From the NCBI RefSeq assembly GCF_007830295.1, contig NZ_VLKC01000002.1:4289185-4353184 (forward strand): DNA of 64,000 nt. The letters are read 5' to 3'. A program made the position numbers and the translations under genes. The notes under the pieces are model-generated. The model searched no databases. It had not been told where the DNA came from and saw nothing but the letters and a program-made list of their open reading frames with translations. This document shows positions 7,862 to 14,169 of this stretch, one piece after another. Every line of letters starts with the position of its first letter. Position 1 is the stretch's first letter. This DNA comes from Sporomusa sp. KB1. GTDB lineage: Bacteria; Bacillota; Negativicutes; Sporomusales; Sporomusaceae.

Positions 7862-10116
7862 CGGTGGTCAATCAAGAGCATATTCCTAACAAATTGAAAA
7901 ATAAGATCAGTATGCTTCTTAATGGTTTCAAGATAAATATTTTTATTCAAAGTGACTTAGGGCCGGATGGACATATTGGGCAACAGTGGTTGGTTACAAC
8001 GTCGGAGAAGCTTTTGGTTATTTCTACGGATTTGGAGAAACTAATTGTCCATCATAACGTCTTAATTAAAGATATTGCAGCAATAAACGCCGAAAGGGAA
8101 TTCGGAAACGGCTGTTTGGTAGCAAATATAAATGGTGAACACGTGATGTTTATCCGCTACACTAATGCACTTGTTCGAGAGTTTAGTTATGTCGCAAGAT
8201 GTCTGCAAGCGGAAATAAAAGGAGAAGATATTCCAGATATAAGTGAAGAAGACTTGTCCCGTCGATGTTCCCAATGTGGGTTTCCACTTGACTGTGGATC
8301 AGATGTGTGTTCGAACTGCGTCAATACCAGAAAAACAATTCGACGGCTCTTGTGGTATATTAAACCGTTCAGCATTGATATTGCAATGACATCGCTACTC
8401 CTTATCGTATCTCAAGTGATGGCGTTGGCGCCGCCTTATCTATCCAAAATACTCATAGACAACGTGTTTGAAAAAGCTGAAACAATGGGTGGGCATGCAA
8501 CAGGCGCTCAGGAACATCATTTAATTGTGATGCTTGGAATTATTGTCCTTGCATTGTTGTTAACAAACGTTATTTCTACAGTTTTAGGAATTATCAAAAC
8601 CCGTATTGCAGCTAAAATCGGGTCGAAGGTTGTTCATAATATTCGCATGGATCTCTATACTCGGCTTCATCGGCTTACTGTGGGTTTCTTTGATAAACGG
8701 CAGACTGGATCAGTGATATCTCGAGTATCTCAAGATACAAGTGCGCTGCAACAATTCTTGGCGACGGACATACAGCAGATGATTTCCAATCTTATGAGCC
8801 TGCTACTGGTGCTTGTGATTGTGTTTCAGCAAGACTGGAAGCTGGCGGTATGGACGGTTGTTCCGGTTCCATTTACAGCAATTGCAGCAACTTTGATTTT
8901 CAGGCGGTTCCAATGGATGTTTGGCAGAGTCGGGCATAGATGGTCAAAGCTGCACGCTGTTATGTCCGATTCGTTGCAGGGCTTACGTGTGGTAAAAGCA
9001 TTCGCTCAGGAGGATCGCGCAGTCAAACGGTTCGAGCGCCGAAGCGAAAGTTTGTGTGCCGCGAGTATGGAAGCTGAACAGACATGGGGTACATTGTGGC
9101 CTTTACTGTGGTTTATGATGTCTGCAGGACAGTTTATTGTCTGGTATGTCGGTGGAATAGGCGTGATTAACGCAGGAATTACCACCGGCACACTAATAAT
9201 GTTTATAGGATATATGGGCATGCTTTATGGTCCGGTGCAGATATTAACAAGAATGTGGGATGGGATAGGAAGCTGCCTCGCTGCTGCTGAGCGTGTCTTT
9301 GAAATCATGGATGCGCAGCTTGAGGAAAGCCAACCAGAAAACAAGACCCGGCTGTCTGATGTTAAAGGGTATATCAAATTCAACCATGTGACATTCGGTT
9401 ATGATAAAAATCTGCCGGTGTTACATGATATAGATGTTGAAATAGAGTCTGGTGAGATGATAGGGATTGTGGGGCCATCGGGCGCAGGAAAGTCCACTAT
9501 GATAAATCTCTTATGCAGATTTTATATTGCTCAGGAGGGTGCAATAGAGATAGATGGCTTAGATATAAGGAATATCCGTCTGGAAGACCTGCGAAAGCAG
9601 ATCGGCATAGTCCCTCAGGAGTCGTACTTGCTTACGGGAACGATTGCGGATAACATCGCCTATGCCAAACCCGATGCACATCCGGAGGAAATAATCCAAG
9701 CTGCAAAAGCCGCTAATGCACATGATTTTATAGTTGGTCTTCCAGATGGCTATGAAACTCAGGTTGGGGAGCGTGGACAGTCGCTATCCGGCGGTGAGAG
9801 GCAGAGAATAGCAATAGCGCGTGCAATCTTGCATGATCCCAAAATACTGATATTGGACGAAGCAACCAGTGCAGTCGACACAGCTACAGAAAAACAGATT
9901 CAGCAAGCGCTTATGCGACTAGTAAAAAATCGTACAACTTTCGCTATTGCACATAGGCTCTCGACACTGCGAAATGCCGACCGTCTACTTGTTTTGGAAA
10001 AAGGGAAGTTAATAGAATGTGGCACACATGAGGAACTGCTTGCCAAAAATGGAGCATATTCAAAACTTGTCAATATGCAAAATGAGCTTACAAGATTGGT
10101 GGCCGTGGGTGGATAA
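7828..10116 (+). CDS. ABC exporter with PH-like domain and zinc ribbon
   Basis: A 762-residue fused permease/ATPase, longer than the usual 580. The first 140 residues look like a bacterial PH-like domain, followed by a zinc ribbon (C147, C150, C161, C164). Then comes a six-helix type-1 ABC membrane domain (about 180-470) and a nucleotide-binding domain with Walker A GPSGAGKST (about 549), signature LSGGERQR (about 652) and Walker B ILILDEATS. There is no C39 peptidase, so leader removal must come from elsewhere, perhaps the ClpP-like protein. It likely exports the Cys-rich peptide. Ribosome-binding site AAGGAAAG. Confidence 0.85.
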   Translation: MGYFEEVSGGLTVVNQEHIPNKLKNKISMLLNGFKINIFIQSDLGPDGHIGQQWLVTTSEKLLVISTDLEKLIVHHNVLIKDIAAINAEREFGNGCLVANINGEHVMFIRYTNALVREFSYVARCLQAEIKGEDIPDISEEDLSRRCSQCGFPLDCGSDVCSNCVNTRKTIRRLLWYIKPFSIDIAMTSLLLIVSQVMALAPPYLSKILIDNVFEKAETMGGHATGAQEHHLIVMLGIIVLALLLTNVISTVLGIIKTRIAAKIGSKVVHNIRMDLYTRLHRLTVGFFDKRQTGSVISRVSQDTSALQQFLATDIQQMISNLMSLLLVLVIVFQQDWKLAVWTVVPVPFTAIAATLIFRRFQWMFGRVGHRWSKLHAVMSDSLQGLRVVKAFAQEDRAVKRFERRSESLCAASMEAEQTWGTLWPLLWFMMSAGQFIVWYVGGIGVINAGITTGTLIMFIGYMGMLYGPVQILTRMWDGIGSCLAAAERVFEIMDAQLEESQPENKTRLSDVKGYIKFNHVTFGYDKNLPVLHDIDVEIESGEMIGIVGPSGAGKSTMINLLCRFYIAQEGAIEIDGLDIRNIRLEDLRKQIGIVPQESYLLTGTIADNIAYAKPDAHPEEIIQAAKAANAHDFIVGLPDGYETQVGERGQSLSGGERQRIAIARAILHDPKILILDEATSAVDTATEKQIQQALMRLVKNRTTFAIAHRLSTLRNADRLLVLEKGKLIECGTHEELLAKNGAYSKLVNMQNELTRLVAVGG

Positions 10117-10117
10117 T

Positions 10118-10654
10118 ATGATTAATGCAAAAATATTGGATAATGTTGAAAAGAGCCTTGATGAATCCGTAAAGGTTAGATATCTTGAACCATGTGATTT
10201 TGAACTGATGAAAAATGACGGTTGCAGTGTAAGGCTGACCCTACGAGGTGAAAGGTCAGTAATTAGGGTAAAGGCGCGTCGGTGCTTTCCTTACTCATTC
10301 GATACGAAATATATTTCCATTAGCGATGGAGCCGGCGAAGAAATAGGCATTATTCGTGACCTGTGCGAACTCAACAAACAATATCGCCGCTGGATAGAAG
10401 AGGACCTTGAGATGCGCTATTTTACTCCGCTGGTAAGATCAATTTTAGCTATAAAACGTAGGTATGGAGGTATGGAATGGTATGTCGATACCGACTGCGG
10501 TTCAAAGAAAATACTTACGCTTGGTGTCCAGGATACTATGGTCGAAGTTCAACCTAACCGCTATATTATTAATGATGTGGACGGTAACCGCTACGAGTTA
10601 TGTATTGAAATGCTGGATGAGACCAGCAAAGCCATATTGAATAAGCTGATTTAG
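10118..10654 (+). CDS. DUF1854-like partner of the ABC exporter
   Basis: The 178-residue protein starts at ATG 10118, one base after the ABC stop, which suggests translational coupling. It contains VRYLEPCDFELMKNDG, GEEIGIIRDLCELN and a C-terminal RYELCIEMLDETSKAIL. This resembles DUF1854, a family I recall beside this kind of long ABC transporter. No enzyme motif or membrane segment is visible; it may be a cytosolic accessory subunit. Confidence 0.65.
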   Translation: MINAKILDNVEKSLDESVKVRYLEPCDFELMKNDGCSVRLTLRGERSVIRVKARRCFPYSFDTKYISISDGAGEEIGIIRDLCELNKQYRRWIEEDLEMRYFTPLVRSILAIKRRYGGMEWYVDTDCGSKKILTLGVQDTMVEVQPNRYIINDVDGNRYELCIEMLDETSKAILNKLI

Positions 10655-10748
10655 AATCTGAAGCATCAAATACAAATAAAATACTGCGCAAGACATTGTT
10701 TTAATAATTATGTCCGATTAAAAATATCAATTAGAAAGGACTATTATA

Positions 10749-11903
10749 ATGAATGAAACACAAGAAAGTTTAGGCGAACGATCATCGGTGCGTCGATCAT
10801 GCACATTAATGGTAACACATCAATGCAACTTGAATTGCACATATTGCTATGAATCATACAAATCTGACAAGCAAATGCCGCTTGAATTGGCCAAAAGTCT
10901 TGTTGAAAAAGAATTTGAGTTTGTTGCTACACAGAATCAGTTCAAAGAGATTGTGTTTGACTTTATTGGCGGGGAGCCATTAGTATGTTTTGCTATGATA
11001 GCTGAGCTTGCCGAGTGGATGTGGTCAATTTCTAGGCCGGTACCTTATGTGCTCTTTGCAACAACCAATGGCACTCTTTTAGATAACGATAGAAAAGCAT
11101 GGTTTGAAAAACACAAACATCAATTTTGTCTGGGATTGAGTCTAGATGGGCCTCTTGAGACACAGGAAATCAATAGACGGGGATCTTTTTCAAAGATTGA
11201 TCTCAATTTTTTTCAGCAACTTTGGCCTGAACAAGGCGTAAAAATGACACTCTCACGTGAAACCTTGCCAACTTTGGCAGAAGACGTTATTTATCTTCAA
11301 GAGCTTGGATTTGAAGCCAGTTTTAATCCGGCAGTGGGTATTGACTGGACAGAGCAGGACGCTGATATATATGAGCAGCAATTAGACTTGCTGGCCAAAT
11401 ACTATATGGATCAAGACGGCTCGGTCACTCCGGCTCATGCATTTACGCTAGATTTTGCCCCGCTACTACCGGAAAACTATAAGCCGCATAAATATTGTGG
11501 TACGGGCACTAATATGGTGACTTATGACGTTGACAGCAATGCATATCCATGCCACATGTTTACCCCAATTGTCTTAGGAGAGAATCGAAGCGAGGATATT
11601 AAGCGATTCGATTTCTATGCGCCGGAGGGACTGATTGATGACATGTGCAGGGAATGTCCTTTGATTATGATGTGTCCGACATGCTATGGCCTCAATTATA
11701 AATTTCGCAATGACATTGCTTTGCGTGATCCGGCTACCTGCAGAATGTTTAAGCGACAGATTTTGGTGGCACATCGCTATCAATTAGATCTATTGACACG
11801 GAATGGAATTCCCACTTCCAGCGAGGATCTGTCTAAAGCAAAGGTGTTAATAAATGCTAACGATATTTTAGAAAACGCCATTATGACATTTTCTCATAAA
11901 TGA
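10749..11903 (+). CDS. Radical SAM/SPASM peptide maturase
   Basis: The 384-residue enzyme has the radical SAM cluster motif CNLNCTYC (C26, C30, C33), the GGEP motif in DFIGGEPL, and a C-terminal SPASM-type Cys set (CGTGTNMVTYDVDSNAYPC ... MCRECPLIMMCPTCYG) for auxiliary [4Fe-4S] clusters. Enzymes of this class install thioether or C-C crosslinks in RiPPs. The next gene encodes a small peptide with regularly spaced Cys, the obvious substrate, so thioether formation (ranthipeptide/sactipeptide type) is inferred. A good ribosome-binding site (AGAAAGGA) precedes the ATG. Confidence 0.9.
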   Translation: MNETQESLGERSSVRRSCTLMVTHQCNLNCTYCYESYKSDKQMPLELAKSLVEKEFEFVATQNQFKEIVFDFIGGEPLVCFAMIAELAEWMWSISRPVPYVLFATTNGTLLDNDRKAWFEKHKHQFCLGLSLDGPLETQEINRRGSFSKIDLNFFQQLWPEQGVKMTLSRETLPTLAEDVIYLQELGFEASFNPAVGIDWTEQDADIYEQQLDLLAKYYMDQDGSVTPAHAFTLDFAPLLPENYKPHKYCGTGTNMVTYDVDSNAYPCHMFTPIVLGENRSEDIKRFDFYAPEGLIDDMCRECPLIMMCPTCYGLNYKFRNDIALRDPATCRMFKRQILVAHRYQLDLLTRNGIPTSSEDLSKAKVLINANDILENAIMTFSHK

Positions 11904-12013
11904 ATCTTAGTTAACAATATTGATGATTCTGGCATATGATGTGTCTGACTAAACCTTTGATTCATTCATGTGTCTAAAATCAGGACTTAACATGGAAAGG
12001 AGGTGAACGACAG

Positions 12014-12211
12014 ATGGATTATGCAAAGAAGATTGATGCATTGCGTCAAGCAGTTTCACAGTATGAACGAGAGCATGGAACCTTGTCCACATGTATATCG
12101 GATCAAACTGCTGTTGGTTGCATTCAATGTCATGCAAATTGTTATTCAGATTGTACCAGTTCTTGTGCGAGCAGTTGTTTTAGCTCGTGTAGGTCTTCGT
12201 ATGCCAAGTAG
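12014..12211 (+). CDS. Cys-rich RiPP precursor peptide with C-x3-C ladder
   Basis: The 65-residue peptide begins with a charged leader-like helix (MDYAKKIDALRQAVSQYERE). Its C-terminal half has Cys at 27, 36, 39, 43, 47, 51, 55 and 59, the last six every fourth residue and mostly in S-C-x-S settings (YSDCTSSCASSCFSSC). This resembles Cys-rich substrates of radical SAM maturases (SCIFF/Clo7bot-like) but is not SCIFF itself. A very strong ribosome-binding site (AAAGGAGGTGA) suggests high expression. An overlapping frame from 12003 is a shadow. Confidence 0.82.
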   Translation: MDYAKKIDALRQAVSQYEREHGTLSTCISDQTAVGCIQCHANCYSDCTSSCASSCFSSCRSSYAK

Positions 12212-12225
12212 TCTGCAAGGCGTAG

Positions 12226-12258
12226 GAACATGCAGAGGCGTTTGGCCTCTGCATGTTC
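12226..12258 (+). promoter_or_regulatory. Perfect 14-bp hairpin behind the precursor gene
   Basis: GAACATGCAGAGGC (12226-12239) and GCCTCTGCATGTTC (12245-12258) form a perfect stem with a 5-nt loop. There is no T-run, so it probably acts as an mRNA 3'-end stabiliser or processing barrier. That would let precursor mRNA exceed protease mRNA. Confidence 0.75.
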
Positions 12259-12312
12259 TGTATTATATAAAGTATTGCGAATAATAATCAGGTGGTATGA
12301 CGGAGGGGTATT

Positions 12313-12900
12313 TTGGAAGATTGTTACTTACGAGTTATGGCTGTGCTTTCTTGCGAAAGCATTGATGCCATATTGAAAAAAGTAGACGAGTGGTTTGCGG
12401 AAGGATGCAACTGCATTCATTTGATGATTTCAACTCCTGGGGGATCAGTGGCTAATGGGATTTCACTTGCTAACTATTTGCGAGGTATTCCAATCGAGGT
12501 GAATACCTACAATTTTGGTGCTGTCGATTCCATGGGGGTCGCTGTCTTTTGTGCAGGAACGCGAAGGTTTTGTACGCCGCAATCACGTTTTTTAATTCAT
12601 CCAATCTGCCTTTCGCTTTTGGATAATCAGTCTATAGATGAACAATTTTTGGCCCGCAAGACTCGCGAAATTGAAGTGGACACCCGAAATGTTGCAGGGA
12701 TTATCAGTGAAAGAACAAGCATGAGTATCAACGAAATCATCAACGCCATGCGGTATGAGACGATTTTTGATGCACAAGAAGCCCTCAAGTATGGTCTTGT
12801 TGATGAAATACGCCCTGTATTCATACCGCAAAATGCTCGACTATATACTATTTATTCAGATTGTTCTGCTAAAGAGCATTTTCCGAAGACGAAGGAATAA
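12313..12900 (+). CDS. ClpP-like serine protease in the RiPP operon
   Basis: The 195-residue protein has the ClpP/crotonase-like fold: HLMISTPGGSVANGISLANYL, the nucleophile in VDSMG (S73), the His in RFLIHP (H96) and EALKYGLVDEI near the end. By alignment, the third catalytic residue falls on Glu149 rather than Asp, with Asp153 nearby. ClpX-type ATPase partners are not encoded here. Since the ABC exporter lacks a C39 domain, this may be the leader peptidase, an inference. The start is TTG 12313 behind GGAGGGG. Confidence 0.8.
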   Translation: MEDCYLRVMAVLSCESIDAILKKVDEWFAEGCNCIHLMISTPGGSVANGISLANYLRGIPIEVNTYNFGAVDSMGVAVFCAGTRRFCTPQSRFLIHPICLSLLDNQSIDEQFLARKTREIEVDTRNVAGIISERTSMSINEIINAMRYETIFDAQEALKYGLVDEIRPVFIPQNARLYTIYSDCSAKEHFPKTKE

Positions 12901-13092
12901 GACACAATCATCGTTAGACAATTTATTATTATTGAAAACAAGAGACCGGGACCATGTTTTATAGTTTTCTCCAAAACTAATATCATGCATTCGGAAATAG
13001 ATCAACCCAACAGATGTTATTTTTGAAACAAAATCCCTGTCGTGCGCTACGAAAGTGAGGATGCGTAGCATCCTCACTTTGCTTAACTAGAG
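12901..13092 (+). terminator. Gap behind the protease gene with an operon-end hairpin
   Basis: AAAGTGAGGATGC (13052-13064) pairs perfectly with GCATCCTCACTTT (13068-13080) over 13 bp with a 3-nt loop. The T-run is short, so termination may be factor-assisted. The other 150 bases hold no convincing gene. Confidence 0.55.
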
Positions 13093-13146
13093 ATGGAGGA
13101 AGGCCCTCCGAAGTCCGTAGTAGTGATGAAGCTTCGTAGTTTGTAA
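13093..13146 (+). pseudogene. Group II intron ORF relic (N-terminal fragment)
   Basis: The frame MEEGPPKSVVVMKLRSL matches what I recall of the extreme N-terminus of bacterial group II intron maturases (E-GPPxSVVVxK). It is followed by a stop and AT-rich sequence. The more C-terminal fragment of such an ORF is at 7127, i.e. upstream, so the order is inverted relative to a normal gene. Confidence 0.45.
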
Positions 13147-13229
13147 AATTAATGCATGTTTTTAAATTATTATAAAGAATATAAAAAAATAGAAATATAA
13201 AACCAAATAAATACGGAGGAAACTCACTA

Positions 13230-13328
13230 TTGATTAAACAGCTACAACAATTTTTTAGCCTATCATGGTGTGAAAAACGATTACTTTTCGTAAGAGGGCG
13301 AGGGATCAGGCTTGCGTTATTTAAGTAA
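13230..13328 (+). pseudogene. Truncated lasso B2-type leader peptidase start
   Basis: GGAGGA at 13215-13220 precedes a TTG whose frame reads MIKQLQQFFSLSWCEKRLLFV, then diverges. This pattern (short basic start, FLxLxWxEKxLL) is typical for the N-terminus of transglutaminase-like lasso B2 proteins. The frame runs into a palindromic element at 13299 and stops. No Cys-His-Asp core follows. The identification rests on about 20 residues. Confidence 0.4.
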
Positions 13329-13384
13329 TTGCGTTAGATTCACTCTAAATAAAGCAATTTCTTAATATTGCAAGCCTAACCCCG
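13299..13384. repeat. 86-bp near-perfect palindromic element (MITE-like)
   Basis: The two arms of about 40 bp are imperfect reverse complements: CGAGGGATCAGGCTTGCG on the left matches the complement of GCAAGCCTAACCCCG on the right, and pairing continues through TATTTAAGTAATTGC. The loop is about 6 nt. It interrupts the B2-like frame. No second copy was noticed in the window. Confidence 0.75.
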
Positions 13385-13428
13385 AATTTTACTATTAGAA
13401 ATGAACTGGCGTTTCATCACCCAAAAAT

Positions 13429-13449
13429 CCCACGGCTTTAGCCGTCGGG
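13429..13449 (+). mobile_element. IS200/IS605-type end hairpin relic
   Basis: CCCACGGC-TTTA-GCCGTCGGG is the hairpin with TTTA loop commonly seen at the right end of IS200/IS605/IS1341 elements, where it also forms part of the TnpB guide-RNA scaffold. One extra C disturbs the stem. No tnpA or tnpB frame remains nearby, so only an end fragment is left. Confidence 0.55.
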
Positions 13450-13474
13450 AGTGTCAAATCTCACATAAATAGGG

Positions 13475-13480
13475 TATAAT
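13475..13480 (+). promoter_or_regulatory. -10 box of a candidate antisense RNA
   Basis: A perfect TATAAT in GGGTATAATAGATATAG would start a + strand transcript near 13487. It would run antisense over the 3' part of the small minus-strand gene. The -35 region is weak (GTGTCA with 18-bp spacing). Confidence 0.45.
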
Positions 13481-13497
13481 AGATATAGATTAATACA

Positions 13498-13532
13498 GCA
13501 AAACGCCCCTGCTACTAACAGGCGCGCTTTGC
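13498..13532 (-). terminator. Hairpin shared by the small gene's 3' end and its antisense RNA
   Basis: GCAAAACGCCCCTG (13498-13511) and CAGGCGCGCTTTGC (13519-13532) pair with two mismatches. On the minus strand it follows the stop codon of the 30-residue gene; on the plus strand it is the 5' part of the antisense transcript. The T-run is poor in both directions. Confidence 0.45.
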
Positions 13533-13548
13533 CTTTGAAATAGGGAGG

Positions 13549-13641
13549 CTACCTGAGCAAAATAGTGATTGCTAATGGTTTAAGTAATATTATCGTTATG
13601 GCGATAATTAACCAGACAATCACTCGTGGAGAAATCCACAC
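13549..13641 (-). CDS. Tiny hydrophobic peptide, candidate type I toxin
   Basis: A 30-residue frame (MWISPRVIVWLIIAITIILL then KPLAITILLR) starts at GTG 13641 on the minus strand. It sits 8 nt behind an excellent ribosome-binding site (AAGGAGGTGAG, complement of 13646-13656). It is one long membrane helix with basic ends, the look of BsrG/TxpA-type toxins. A GC hairpin follows the stop and a TATAAT promoter points at it from the other strand, matching type I toxin-antitoxin layout. I do not recognise the exact family. Confidence 0.45.
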   Translation of the reverse strand: MWISPRVIVWLIIAITIILLKPLAITILLR

Positions 13642-13665
13642 GGTACTCACCTCCTTATTCAGTTT

Positions 13666-13687
13666 GGGACGAGTATGCGCTCGTCCC
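13666..13687 (-). promoter_or_regulatory. 5'-UTR hairpin upstream of the small hydrophobic gene
   Basis: GGGACGAG (13666-13673) pairs with CTCGTCCC (13680-13687). On the minus strand it lies about 10 nt upstream of the ribosome-binding site, where it could tune translation. Confidence 0.45.
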
Positions 13688-13735
13688 ATTTACAATACCG
13701 TGGTTTTGGAGCTGCTTCCCGACAATGGTAGTAAC

Positions 13736-13762
13736 GAACCGCAACATTGGATGTATTGAAAC
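13736..13762 (+). repeat. Orphan degenerate CRISPR repeat
   Basis: GAACCGCAACATTGG followed by ATGTATTGAAAC matches the array repeat except for one inserted base in each of two places, one substitution and loss of the first bases. The crRNA handle ATTGAAAC is intact. It lies 7.7 kb from the array, in the same orientation, and upstream of HAD copy 2, just as the array end lies upstream of HAD copy 1. Confidence 0.85.
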
Positions 13763-13795
13763 TTATAAGTCGGTTTGGATAAGGTAATATTGTTG

Positions 13796-13833
13796 CTAGA
13801 GTGACAGTTGGGGACGTCCAACTGTCACTCTAG
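13796..13833. repeat. Perfect 16-bp stem hairpin
   Basis: CTAGAGTGACAGTTGG and CCAACTGTCACTCTAG form a perfect stem with loop GGACGT. There is no T-run and no gene attached. It is probably a REP-like palindrome. The 210 bases behind it hold no recognisable gene. Confidence 0.65.
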
Positions 13834-14049
13834 CGGGTGTGAATCCCGCCTGGGAAGGCCTAGCAAGCTGCCCTATATCCAGCCTTGGGACTGAAGCGGT
13901 AACGTCATTTATACCTATGTCTACCATTGTTGTTGATAATGATACTAGAATAATGCTACTTAATGAGGTAAATATATCGCTATCTTTACCTGACCATAAC
14001 GAAATAACTTCCGTTCTCCCTTGAAATCAATCATTGATCGTAATATCAG

Positions 14050-14081
14050 GGCCCCCGGCATACGCCAGGGGCCTTATTTTT
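14050..14081 (+). terminator. Intrinsic terminator
   Basis: GGCCCC-C-GGC pairs with GCC-A-GGGGCC around an ATAC loop and is followed by TTATTTTTGTT. It would end any + transcript coming from the 13475 promoter after passing through the orphan CRISPR repeat. Confidence 0.7.
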
Positions 14082-14169
14082 GTTAAAAGAAGGAATTTAA
14101 TGTTATTTTGTGGTAGTAATAATGTTATACAATTAATTTGTGCTGATCCGGCTATAAAAGAACATGTTG

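Noticed and set aside
13565..13759. 64-residue plus-strand frame
   Set aside because: It is antisense to the better-supported 30-residue minus-strand gene and ends inside the orphan CRISPR repeat; no ribosome-binding site.
13763..13800. Target for the orphan repeat's following sequence in the toxin 5' region (near 13652)
   Set aside because: Only TTAT plus a shifted GTTTGG agree; the match needs gaps that crRNA pairing would not allow.
13839..14024. 61-residue GTG frame, possibly a transposon protein tail
   Set aside because: It begins in hairpin sequence, has no ribosome-binding site and no clear family resemblance.
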